A stretch of 8,369 bases of DNA from Candidatus Rifleibacteriota bacterium (GCA_016213865.1 JACQZL010000029.1:1-8369), one strand, 5' to 3'. Shown: positions 1 through 6,905, numbered from the stretch's first letter. Made by a program: numbers and translations. Notes: generated by a model from the sequence alone, not told the origin.

Positions 1-80
1 CCCTGAAGCGTCTGGAAGCCGCTTCTACCTTCCCGGGCTGATGGGTCCGGAGAGCCGTGGCTCGGTTGGTCGGTGCCCAT
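1..80 (-). CDS. 5'-partial gene at left edge, next gene of the Bat operon (possibly BatD)
   Basis: An ATG at 80-78 opens a frame that runs without a stop to the left edge, giving 26 codons starting M-G-T-D-Q-P-S-H. It begins 5 nt after the TAG of the TPR gene, the spacing expected inside an operon. No strong Shine-Dalgarno site precedes it; a GGAGA lies about 16 nt upstream, so translational coupling is more likely. The visible residues are polar and rich in Pro, Ser, Gly and Arg, with no membrane segment yet, so any signal peptide would have to follow a long n-region, as in the TPR protein just upstream. In many Bat operons the gene after the TPR protein is BatD, a large membrane-anchored beta-rich protein. 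That identity rests on position only; nothing in the visible residues proves it. Confidence 0.5.
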   Translation of the reverse strand, partial: MGTDQPSHGSPDPSAREGRSGFQTLQ

Positions 81-85
81 TTGGT

Positions 86-1030
86 CTACCAGTCTTTCTC
101 CGGCTCAGGCTCGTCGGGACGCCTTCCAGGCTCGCCCAGGAAGGCCCCCTGTTTCTCCTCTTCCTTGAGCAGGTCCAGGAGCCGCTCGGCCTGCTCGCGC
201 GGGATCGCGCCCTGGATGGCCGACGACGGCTTCTTGTCCTGGTCCTTCTTGTCCTTCTCGTCCTGCTTCTGGCCGGCCGCCGCTTGCTGCTCGGGTTTCT
301 GCTCCTTCGGCGGCTGCGGCTGCTGGGCCTTCTGCTCCTTCTCCTTGCCCTCCTCGGGCTTGGAGGCTTGCTGCTTCTCGGGGTCCTTTCCCTGCTCGCC
401 CTGCTTCTGGTCTTTCTGAGCCTTCTGGTCTTTCTGGTCCTTCTGCTGGCCGGACTGCTGTTGCTGTTGCTGTTGCTGCTTCTGGGCCTCCAGCAGGACC
501 CCCAGGTTGTATCGGGCCTCCGGGTCCTTTGGGTCGAGTTGGATGGCCTTCTTGTACAGTTCGATCGCCCGGTCGAGCTGCTGCTGCTTGGCCATGGCCG
601 TCGCCAGATTGTACGCCACCGGAGGCAGCAGCTTCGGATGACCCGACTGCGCCAGGTGGCGGAACTCGGCGGCCGCCTCGTCGAACTGCCCCTTGGAGTA
701 CTTCACGTCCCCGATGTTGAAACGCAGCTCCGGCGCATCGGGTTTCAGGGCCTGCGCCTCCGTGTACTTCTTCAGGGCCCCTTCCAGGTCGCCCTTCTTG
801 AACAGTTCGTTGCCCTCCGCGACCAGGTCCGCGGCCGTTTGGCCCGGCAGTACGGCGGCAGCGGAGGCCGCCGCGAGCCACGCGAGCAAGCCGAGGACGG
901 CAAGGGCCTTGAACCCCGGGGCCGAACGCCCGAAGGAGGGCCAGCAGCCCTCAGCCTGCAGTCCGCGGCCCTCTGGCCGTGAGGCCACAGGCGAACCCGC
1001 GGCCGTTCGCTTCACCGAATCCCCCGTCAT
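86..1030 (-). CDS. batC: TPR-repeat membrane/periplasmic protein, BatC-like, with Gln/Lys-rich linker
   Basis: 314 residues. The start at 1030 is chosen because the ATG overlaps the TGA of the upstream VWA gene in an ATGA and has GGGAGG 5 nt before it; an earlier in-frame start at 1084 would lie deep inside the VWA gene. Order of parts: a long basic, polar n-region (1-41); one hydrophobic segment (about 42-60, A/L-rich, ending ASAAA), which is a signal peptide or anchor; three TPR units (about 66-99, 100-133 and 136-169, the last with R-A-I-E-L-Y-K-K-A-I-Q-L-D-P); a low-complexity linker (about 183-268) starting with eight glutamines and continuing in Gln-Lys-Asp repeats; and a C-terminal helix (about 276-294) with A-E-R-L-L-D-L-L-K-E-E-E-K, the ending typical of BatC proteins. 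BatC-type TPR proteins are thought to scaffold the BatA/BatB VWA proteins. Family and operon context agree well; the molecular function is not known in detail. Confidence 0.85.
   Translation of the reverse strand: MTGDSVKRTAAGSPVASRPEGRGLQAEGCWPSFGRSAPGFKALAVLGLLAWLAAASAAAVLPGQTAADLVAEGNELFKKGDLEGALKKYTEAQALKPDAPELRFNIGDVKYSKGQFDEAAAEFRHLAQSGHPKLLPPVAYNLATAMAKQQQLDRAIELYKKAIQLDPKDPEARYNLGVLLEAQKQQQQQQQQSGQQKDQKDQKAQKDQKQGEQGKDPEKQQASKPEEGKEKEQKAQQPQPPKEQKPEQQAAAGQKQDEKDKKDQDKKPSSAIQGAIPREQAERLLDLLKEEEKQGAFLGEPGRRPDEPEPEKDW
455..478 (-). repeat. Polyglutamine-coding CAG/CAA tract
   Basis: Eight consecutive Gln codons, with CAA and CAG alternating through most of the tract, read on the minus strand inside the TPR gene. 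Downstream (about 398-454) follow repeated Gln-Lys-Asp units (QKDQKDQKAQKDQK). The tract is a short in-frame microsatellite and so a likely site of length variation between strains. It marks the start of the flexible charged linker rather than a folded domain. Confidence 0.8.
936..973. repeat. Inverted repeat in the N-terminal extension of the TPR gene
   Basis: GAGGGCC at 936-942 pairs perfectly with GGCCCTC at 967-973 across a 24-nt loop. The dyad lies within the codons for the long polar n-region that precedes the hydrophobic signal segment of the BatC-like protein. It may be part of a small repeat inserted in frame, or a chance hairpin in GC-rich DNA. Confidence 0.4.
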
Positions 1031-2052
1031 GCGAACCTCCCGTACCATTCGGCAGTCTCGGGGCGGCGGTCCGACAGGAACCACTCCGCCATCAGCAACA
1101 AGAGCCCCAAGGCCAGGAAGACCTGGAACTGGTCCTGGTAGCGGGCCACGTCCTTGCTGTAGAGCTCGTGCCGCTCGAGGCTCTGGATCTCGCGGTAGAC
1201 CGCCTCCAGCTCCAGCTCTTCCCGGGTTGCCTGGTGGAAGACGCCGTGGGTCAGGGTCGCGATCTCGGCCAGGGCCCGCGCATCGAGCCGCGAGACGAGG
1301 ATCTCGCCGCCCTTGCTCTTCTTGTAGCCACCCTCCGAGCCCTTCTCGGCGAGCGGGATCGGCTCTCCTTGAGTGCTGCCGATGCCGATCGGGAAGATGC
1401 GGATCCCCGCCGCCGCCGCTTCCTTGGCGGCCTCGACGCCCTGCCCCTCATGGTCCTCGCCGTCCGTGATGAGCACGATCGCCCGGAAGGCCCCCTCCTT
1501 CTGATCGAAGGCCGACATCGTCGTGCGGATCGCCTCCCCCAGGTCGGTCCCCTGCCTGGCTACCGTGCGGCTGTCGGCCGCGTCGACGAACAGCTCGATC
1601 GCCCGGTAGTCCGTGGTCAGGGGGCATTGGACGAACGCGCTGCCCGCGAAGACCACCAGCCCCACCCGGTTGCCGCGGACGTGGCGGAGGAGCGACTGGA
1701 TCTCGCTCTTGGCCTTGACCAGGCGGTTGGGCTTCAGGTCCTGCGCCATCATCGACTGCGACACGTCGAGGCCCAGGACGAGGTCGCTCCCCTGGCGGCG
1801 GACGGTCTCGACCACGGTGCCGAACTGCGGCCGGGCCAGCGCGATCACCAGCCAGAAGATCCCACCCAGGAAGAGCGCCATCTTCAGCGTCTGGCGAGTG
1901 ATGCTGGCCGACGAGGTCAGCCGCGCGACGAGCTGGGGGTTGCCGAACCGCGCCAGGGCCCGCCGCTTGGCCCTCAACCCCAGCAAGAAGAAGAGCCCCA
2001 GCGCCGGCAGCAGGGCCAGCAGCCACAGAGCATGTGGATTCGCGAAGGTCAT
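1027..2052 (-). CDS. batB: VWA-domain membrane protein, BatB-like
   Basis: 341 residues. The ATG at 2052 shares one base with the TAA of the upstream VWA gene (TAATG) and has GGAGG 8 nt before it. Residues 2-45 form the BatA-type N-terminal region (F-A-N-P-H-A-L-W-L-L-A-L-L-P) with a first membrane segment at about 7-26. A second membrane segment lies at about 58-74, ending A-L-A-R-P-Q, and a third at about 310-327. The VWA domain spans about 88-290 with a complete MIDAS: D96-V-S98-Q-S100, T169 and D197 (I-T-D-G-E-D). The motif G-L-V-V-F-A-G followed by C-P-L-T-T-D-Y (about 131-149) is shared with the neighbouring VWA protein, so the two are paralogues. BatA and BatB proteins sit in the inner membrane and are thought to form a complex with the TPR protein and to be acted on by a MoxR ATPase. 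They were named for Bacteroides aerotolerance, but a direct role in oxygen tolerance is not general. Confidence 0.92.
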   Translation of the reverse strand: MTFANPHALWLLALLPALGLFFLLGLRAKRRALARFGNPQLVARLTSSASITRQTLKMALFLGGIFWLVIALARPQFGTVVETVRRQGSDLVLGLDVSQSMMAQDLKPNRLVKAKSEIQSLLRHVRGNRVGLVVFAGSAFVQCPLTTDYRAIELFVDAADSRTVARQGTDLGEAIRTTMSAFDQKEGAFRAIVLITDGEDHEGQGVEAAKEAAAAGIRIFPIGIGSTQGEPIPLAEKGSEGGYKKSKGGEILVSRLDARALAEIATLTHGVFHQATREELELEAVYREIQSLERHELYSKDVARYQDQFQVFLALGLLLLMAEWFLSDRRPETAEWYGRFA

Positions 2053-3092
2053 TACGGGATCCTCCGCAGACGCGTGCTGGCCAGCACGGCTTCGAGGATC
2101 AAGAGGAGCAGCGCCGGGGTCAGGAAGAAGATGAAGAGCTCCGTGTAACGATGGTACTCTCGGGTCTTGACGTCGCTCTTTTCCATCCGGTCGATCTCCG
2201 AGAAGACGGCCTGCAGGGCCGACGTCGCCGTGGCCCGGAAGTAGACCCCTCCGGTCGACGAGGCCACGTCGCGCAGCATCTCCTCGTTCAGGTCCTCGTC
2301 GGTGTAGCCGTACATCCGCTGGCCCGAGAAGGGGTCCACCATCGCCTTGCCCGTCTTCGGGTCCAGGACGGGCACGCGCGCGCGGCCGTGCCCGCCGACG
2401 CCGACCGCGTACACCTTGATGCCGAGGGCCTTGGCCATCTCGGCCGCCGTGGCCGGTTCGATCTTGCCCTTGTTGTTGCGCCCGTCCGTCACCAGGACCA
2501 CGATGCGGCTGGGGGCGCCCGTTTCGCGAAGGCGGTTGAGGGCGGTCGAGAGCCCCATCCCGATGGCTGTTCCATCCTCACGCATCAGCGACGGGTCGGC
2601 CTTCTCGAGCAGAGACAGGAGCACCGAGTAGTCGGTCGTCAGCGGACACATGGTGTACGCCCTGCCGGCGAAGACCACGAGGCCGATCCGGTCGCTGCGG
2701 CGGCCTCGGATGAACTCCTCCGCCACCTTCTTGGCGGCCGTGACGCGGTTGTCGGGCTCCATGTCCTCCGCCAGCATGCTGCCACTCAGGTCCATGCAGA
2801 GGACGATGTCGATCCCACGGGTCAGCAACTCCTCGATCGACTGGCTCAGGCGCGGCCGACCCAGGGCCAGGATGGCCAGGGCCAGGGCCGCGAGCCGCAG
2901 GATCGCCAGCAGGTGACGCAGATAGAAGGAGGCGCCGGAGAGCGAGGCCTTGAGGCGGCCGACTTCGCTGAATCGCACGGTGCCACGGCGCCGGCGATCG
3001 GCGCTCAGATGATGCCAGAGCACCGTCGGCAAGATGACCGCTGCCGCCAGGAGCAGCAGGTCCGGACGGGCGAACTCGAAGGTCGCAGTCAC
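2052..3092 (-). CDS. batA: VWA-domain membrane protein, BatA-like
   Basis: 346 residues from a GTG at 3092. This start has GGAGG (3104-3100) 7 nt upstream and gives the usual compact N-terminus F-E-F-A-R-P-D-L-L-L-L. The same frame stays open to 3293, but that extension would cover the 3' end of the upstream gene and the repeat next to it, so I reject it. Membrane segments lie at about 10-27, 57-77 and 318-336. The VWA domain (about 94-300) has an intact MIDAS: D101-L-S103-G-S105, T175 (D-G-T-A-I-G) and D203 (V-T-D-G). The segment about 240-262 (D-P-K-T-G-K, then F-S-G-Q-R-M-Y-G-Y-T-D-E-D-L) is the BatA-type loop before the last helices. It lies 67 nt after the BatD-like gene and overlaps the BatB-like gene by one base. 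BatA versus BatB is assigned from gene order and this loop; both names are family-level. Confidence 0.92.
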   Translation of the reverse strand: MTATFEFARPDLLLLAAAVILPTVLWHHLSADRRRRGTVRFSEVGRLKASLSGASFYLRHLLAILRLAALALAILALGRPRLSQSIEELLTRGIDIVLCMDLSGSMLAEDMEPDNRVTAAKKVAEEFIRGRRSDRIGLVVFAGRAYTMCPLTTDYSVLLSLLEKADPSLMREDGTAIGMGLSTALNRLRETGAPSRIVVLVTDGRNNKGKIEPATAAEMAKALGIKVYAVGVGGHGRARVPVLDPKTGKAMVDPFSGQRMYGYTDEDLNEEMLRDVASSTGGVYFRATATSALQAVFSEIDRMEKSDVKTREYHRYTELFIFFLTPALLLLILEAVLASTRLRRIP

Positions 3093-3099
3093 GGTGTCG

Positions 3100-3104
3100 C
3101 CTCC
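3100..3104 (-). promoter_or_regulatory. Shine-Dalgarno site fixing the batA GTG start
   Basis: GGAGG on the minus strand, 7 nt before the GTG at 3092-3090. It decides the start of the BatA-like gene against the long upstream extension, whose codons overlap the preceding gene and read through a palindromic repeat. Confidence 0.75.
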
Positions 3105-3116
3105 GGGCCGGTGGAG

Positions 3117-3208
3117 AACCGAGAAGACACGAAGGCACCGGGCGAGGCCCGAAGGGAAGCTACGATTCCGGCTCTCTGGGGCCTCTTGGCGTCCTTCGTG
3201 GCTTGGTG
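3117..3208. repeat. Dispersed imperfect palindrome, CACGAAGG type, copy A
   Basis: A perfect 8-bp inverted pair, CACGAAGG at 3128-3135 and CCTTCGTG at 3193-3200, bounds a roughly 90-bp imperfect palindrome. It fills most of the gap between the BatD-like and BatA-like genes and extends into the 3' end of the former, supplying its last codons (A-T-K-P-R-R-T-P-R-G-P-R-E-P-E-S). Read on the minus strand it resembles copy B at 4331-4430 in the same orientation: CACGAAG, then an A-A-G-A-G block, a C-C-C-A-G-A-G block, T-C-C-C-T-T-C-G, and G-C-C-T-T-C-G-T-G near the end. Elements with such CACGAAG-rich arms are common between genes in several environmental phyla; the family name and mechanism are not known to me. 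Confidence 0.7.
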
Positions 3209-4455
3209 GCGAGAGGTGGGGCGCATACCTGGGGTGCGTTCGTCTCGGCGCCCGCGGGCGGGGCTGGTGCGGCGGGAGGGGGGACGGTTTCACCGGGGCC
3301 GGCGGCGGCAGGAGGCTCCCCGGCGATCATCGTGCTTCGGACGAACGTCCGCACGAAGGCCGTCAGCTCCTCGGTGAGGGGCCCCGGCGGCACGTGGCGC
3401 GCGAACTTGGCCAGGTCGCAGGTCACGAAGAAACGGCGCATCTGCTCGAACCACGACTTGCCCAGCACCTCGTGCGAGCGCAGGACCGGAGAGAGCTCCT
3501 CGGTGGTGGCCTCCATCGAGCGCAAGCCGAACCGTCCGTCGAGGTAGGCGCGGAGGATCTCGGAGAGCCGGCCGAAGTACTCGCGCGTGAGGCCGCGGTC
3601 CAGCAGCCGCTCGGCGACCAGCAGATCGAGCGCATCCAACGCCAGGACGTGAGGCGGCTTGGGCGGGGGAGGGGGCCCGGCGCGCCGTCCGAAGAGGCGG
3701 CGAAGCCACTCGGGGCGCCAGACTGCCAGCGCCAGGAGGAGGCCGACGAGCAGGACGGCTGCTCCGAGCCACCAGCGTTTGGCAGGTGGGCCGACCAGTC
3801 CCACCGGGGGCTTGACGCCGAAGATCTCGCCCGGATTCATCTGCATCCCCTGGGGCAGTTGCACGGGCCGCACCGCGAGGGTCACGGGCGGCACCGGCCT
3901 GGTCCCGGCGGTCCCGTCGGGCAGATGGAACCGGACCTGAGCGCCCTGCAGGGTGACGTCTCCCGGCCGGAAGGCCGACACGCGCCAGGCCCGGACCGTC
4001 ACCTCCGATTCGCCGGGTCGGGAGACGTGCAGCTCGGCGGGCGGCGGGTCCGAGAGGGCGGCTCTCGTCGCCGGGGTTGTCGTGGCCGCGGCGAGCACGG
4101 AGGCCAGCTCGAGCGCGCCGTCTGCGGGCACGGCTTCCATCCCCGCCGCCGCCAGGGCCGCGCCTAGCCCGACCACGGTCGTGACCGTGCCCGGGGGGGC
4201 CGACACCGTCAGTCCGTAGCGAAGCTGGTCGCCCAGCACGGTCGACGTCACGCCGATGGAGGCGCTGACGGAGACGGCCGGCTCTTCGGCGCAGAGAGGC
4301 GGCGCAACCGCCAGTACGAGGCCCATGAAGCCCAACCACGAAGGCCCCAGGACCCGAAGGGCTGTGCGAAGGGAGGCCTCGAGCTTCCCTTTTCGTGCCC
4401 TCTGGGTGCTCTTCGGGTCTTCGTGGTGATGATTCGTTGCGAAAACTGCGTCCAT
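3160..4455 (-). CDS. Membrane-anchored BatD-like / DUF4381-like protein of the Bat operon
   Basis: 431 residues from ATG 4455, 24 nt after the DUF58 gene. Parts: a basic N-terminus (1-34), a hydrophobic signal segment (about 35-56, ending P-P-L-C-A before E-E-P), a beta-rich extracytoplasmic region (about 58-200) of the kind in BatD proteins (L-G-D-Q-L-R-Y-G-L-T-V), one membrane helix (about 228-246), and a cytoplasmic helical domain (about 268-376). That last domain has L-A-L-D-A-L-D-L-L, Y-F-G-R-L-S-E-I-L-R-A-Y-L, then A-T-T-E-E-L and C-D-L-A-K-F-A-R, the pattern of the DUF4381-type tails of MoxR-operon proteins. A Pro/Ala tail follows (about 379-431). Likely a structural partner of the VWA proteins; no enzyme activity is suggested. 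Odd points: the 4455 start has no Shine-Dalgarno site, and residues about 9-42 and about 414-431 are encoded by two copies of a palindromic repeat. A start at ATG 4326 would avoid most of the repeat but leaves a signal peptide without a basic n-region. Confidence 0.75.
   Translation of the reverse strand: MDAVFATNHHHEDPKSTQRARKGKLEASLRTALRVLGPSWLGFMGLVLAVAPPLCAEEPAVSVSASIGVTSTVLGDQLRYGLTVSAPPGTVTTVVGLGAALAAAGMEAVPADGALELASVLAAATTTPATRAALSDPPPAELHVSRPGESEVTVRAWRVSAFRPGDVTLQGAQVRFHLPDGTAGTRPVPPVTLAVRPVQLPQGMQMNPGEIFGVKPPVGLVGPPAKRWWLGAAVLLVGLLLALAVWRPEWLRRLFGRRAGPPPPPKPPHVLALDALDLLVAERLLDRGLTREYFGRLSEILRAYLDGRFGLRSMEATTEELSPVLRSHEVLGKSWFEQMRRFFVTCDLAKFARHVPPGPLTEELTAFVRTFVRSTMIAGEPPAAAGPGETVPPPAAPAPPAGAETNAPQVCAPPLATKPRRTPRGPREPES
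4331..4430. repeat. Dispersed imperfect palindrome, CACGAAGG type, copy B
   Basis: Perfect 9-bp terminal inverted repeats, ACCACGAAG at 4335-4343 and CTTCGTGGT at 4419-4427, enclose an imperfectly self-complementary core. The element lies within the 5' coding part of the BatD-like gene, so its minus-strand reading contributes H-H-E-D-P-K-S-T-Q-R-A-R-K-G-K and the residues after it. It matches copy A (3117-3208) in block order and orientation but has diverged considerably. No transposase or target duplication is visible, so it is a REP- or MITE-like element rather than an insertion sequence. Confidence 0.75.
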
Positions 4456-4479
4456 CGGAAAAAAGAAGGATAGCCGAGG

Positions 4480-5364
<885 letters not shown>

Positions 5365-5393
5365 CGGGGGACTCTCCGGCGTGACCCACTCGC

Positions 5394-5424
5394 AATCTAC
5401 CCATTTGGGCCGCCGGATTGTCAA
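5394..5424 (-). promoter_or_regulatory. Possible sigma-70 promoter of the Bat operon
   Basis: Reading the minus strand, a perfect TTGACA (5424-5419) is followed after 19 nt by TAGATT (5399-5394, four of six matches to TATAAT). Transcription would start near 5387, leaving a leader of about 20 nt that just holds the GGAGAG ribosome site before the DUF58 ATG at 5364. Position is good; the spacing is longer than the ideal 17 nt and the -10 box is weak. Confidence 0.35.
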
Positions 5425-5460
5425 CCCGGATCATTCCTCTTTCAGGGCCACGGACAAAGT

Positions 5461-5552
5461 CGTCATTCCCGCGAAAGCGGGAATCCAGGGGTCGCATCGA
5501 TCCTGGACCCCCGCTCCCCGCTTTCGCGGGGACATGCTTCGCGGGGGTGACG
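5461..5552. repeat. Nested palindromic repeat of the CGTCATTCCCGCGAAAGCGG type
   Basis: A 92-bp imperfect palindrome. Outer arms are CGTCA (5461-5465) and TGACG (5548-5552). Within them are a hairpin with an 8-bp perfect stem and GAAA loop (5465-5472 with 5477-5484), arms TCCAGG/CCTGGA (5484-5489 and 5502-5507), and a second hairpin with a 7-bp stem (5515-5521 with 5526-5532). Its translations give the familiar spurious peptides F-P-R-K-R-E-S-R, I-P-A-K-A-G-I-Q and D-S-R-F-R-G-N-D, known from intergenic repeats in many bacteria. It sits between the divergent DUF58 and SpoIID genes, where its structure could affect transcription or transcript ends on either strand. Confidence 0.9.
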
Positions 5553-5618
5553 AAATCGGGTTGCCGAAGTCCTTTTCGAGGGCTTTGCCGGGACCCTGTT
5601 ACCTCTTTCCTCTACTGC

Positions 5619-5645
5619 GAGGTCCCCGGCATGCCGATTACCTGA
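5619..5645 (+). promoter_or_regulatory. Four-codon leader reading frame just before the SpoIID-type gene
   Basis: GAGGT (5619-5623) lies 7 nt before an ATG at 5631, which opens a frame of Met-Pro-Ile-Thr and stops at TGA 5643-5645. The GTG start of the SpoIID-type gene follows after 3 nt in the same frame and has no good ribosome site of its own. The arrangement suggests ribosomes load at the ATG, terminate, and restart at GTG 5649. An imperfect hairpin just upstream (5587-5595 with 5621-5630) could mask the GAGGT. Chance, or a nonsense change in an older longer start, cannot be excluded. Confidence 0.4.
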
Positions 5646-5648
5646 GAC

Positions 5649-6905
5649 GTGAGACTCCGTCCGAATCGGCTCTTTGCGTGTCTTCTTTTGTCGATTGCGG
5701 CGCTGGCAGGGCAGACGGCGCCCGCGCGGGCCGCTCTACCCCGCGAGGTCCCCACGCTTTCGGTGGCGGTCAAGCTCGGCCAAAAGCAGGTGGTGCTCGG
5801 CTCGACCCGCGGGTTCTCGATCGTCGACCCGTCTCGCAACCGAGTCCTGCGCAAGTTCCCGGCGGGCGGCAGGGTGCGCCTGCGAAGCCGCGGGCACGGC
5901 ATCGCCTACGGCAAGATGACGCTCCTGCGGCTCGTGGTGAGGCCCGCGTCCGGGAGCCTCCTGCAGCTCGACGGCCAGTCCTACCGCGGGACCTTCGAGA
6001 TCCGCGAGGAGACCGGCGGCAAGATCTGCGTGGCCAACGTCCTGGACGTGGAATCGTACCTGTACGGAGTCGTCAAGTCGGAAATGCCCGCCGCGGCACC
6101 TCTCGAGGCGATGAAGACCCAGGCGATCATCTCCAGGACCTTCGCGCTCAAGAACCGCGACAACTTCAGCCAGCGGGGCTTCGGGCTGAAGGCGACCGAG
6201 GAATCCCAGGTCTACTCGGGGGTGCGCGGCGAATCGCCGGAGGCCCGCCGGGCAGTCGACGAGACGCGCGGCGTGGTGATGAGCTACGCGGGCCAGCTGG
6301 CCAGCATCTTCTATAGCGCCGTCTGCGGCGGTTCGACCGAGAGCAACGACGTGGTCTGGGGCGGCAGGCCCGAACCGTACCTGCAGCCGGTCGCCTGCAG
6401 CTACTGTCGCGTCTACCCGAATTTCCACTGGCAGGTCGACCTGACCTTCGACGAGGTGGCCCGCAAGCTGCGAGCGGCCGGGGTCCCGGTCGGGCAGATC
6501 CAGTCGATCGAGCTGCAGCAGAGCCCGAGCGGGCGCATCCGGGGCCTTCGGATCCAGTCCAGCCGGGGCGAGGTGATCGTCCCGGGCAACAAGTTCCGGA
6601 TGGCGATGGGGCACCGCCGGGTGAAGAGCCAGCGGTTCACCCTGACGCGGCAACTGGCCTCGGCCGAGTTGCGAGAGGACTTTCCCGAAGCGGCCATCCG
6701 CCAGATCATCCATGACTACATCCAGGAGAACCTGACCGCCGATAGGACCAACTCGGCGGGCCGACTGCGGATCATGGGAACGGGCTTCGGGCATGGCGTG
6801 GGCCTCTGCCAGTGGGGAGCCAAGACGATGGCCGAGCAAGGCCAGGATTCCCGCGAGATCCTGCACTACTACTTCCGAGGGACGCGGCTGGCGCGGGCCT
6901 ACTGA
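5649..6905 (+). CDS. Secreted SpoIID/LytB-domain protein, probable peptidoglycan lytic transglycosylase
   Basis: 418 residues from GTG 5649, the first possible start after an in-frame TGA. A signal peptide covers about 1-28 (basic M-R-L-R-P-N-R, hydrophobic core, cleavage after A-R-A), so the protein works outside the cytoplasmic membrane. The N-terminal beta-rich region (about 35-115) is followed by the SpoIID domain: V-E-S-Y-L-Y-G-V-V-K-S-E145-M-P at about 134-147, where E145 matches the catalytic glutamate, then P-L-E-A-M-K-T-Q-A-I-I-S-R-T-F-A; F-Y-S-A-V-C-G-G-S-T-E (221-231); and near the end G-T-G-F-G-H-G-V-G-L-C-Q-W-G-A (377-391) with I-L-H-Y-Y-F-R-G-T. In sporulating Firmicutes SpoIID cleaves glycan strands lacking stem peptides during engulfment; homologues in non-sporulating diderms and Chlamydia act in wall remodelling or division. 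C226, C250 and C253 could bind metal. It diverges from the Bat operon and precedes pilM by 114 nt. Confidence 0.92.
   Translation: MRLRPNRLFACLLLSIAALAGQTAPARAALPREVPTLSVAVKLGQKQVVLGSTRGFSIVDPSRNRVLRKFPAGGRVRLRSRGHGIAYGKMTLLRLVVRPASGSLLQLDGQSYRGTFEIREETGGKICVANVLDVESYLYGVVKSEMPAAAPLEAMKTQAIISRTFALKNRDNFSQRGFGLKATEESQVYSGVRGESPEARRAVDETRGVVMSYAGQLASIFYSAVCGGSTESNDVVWGGRPEPYLQPVACSYCRVYPNFHWQVDLTFDEVARKLRAAGVPVGQIQSIELQQSPSGRIRGLRIQSSRGEVIVPGNKFRMAMGHRRVKSQRFTLTRQLASAELREDFPEAAIRQIIHDYIQENLTADRTNSAGRLRIMGTGFGHGVGLCQWGAKTMAEQGQDSREILHYYFRGTRLARAY

Noticed and set aside
979..2148. Long plus-strand frame of 389 codons opposite the BatB-like gene
   Set aside because: It is a mirror frame in GC-rich coding DNA, full of Arg, Leu, Gln and Gly with no recognisable domain, while the minus strand has a complete BatB with ribosome site and MIDAS motif. 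Similar mirror frames at 41-982, 2034-3377, 3034-4167, 4615-5550, 5736-6968 and 7050-7964 were rejected for the same reason.
3093..3293. Upstream extension of the BatA-like gene to 3293
   Set aside because: It would overlap the BatD-like gene by 134 nt and read through repeat copy A, giving Pro/Arg-rich residues unlike the family. The GTG at 3092 has a good ribosome site and a normal N-terminus.
4456..4479. A-rich run (CGGAAAAAAG) between the DUF58 and BatD-like genes as a terminator
   Set aside because: On the transcribed minus strand it gives a T-run with no GC-rich stem directly before it, and the genes on both sides belong to one operon.
5365..5424. Upstream TTG start of the DUF58 gene at 5424
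   Set aside because: The TTG is part of a TTGACA hexamer and has no ribosome site; the ATG at 5364 has GGAGAG at the right distance and gives the usual family start.
5418..5645. 75-codon plus-strand frame between the divergent genes
   Set aside because: Most of it is a translation of the palindromic repeat (F-P-R-K-R-E-S-R), a well-known source of false genes. Only its last codons, from ATG 5631, are of interest as a leader frame.
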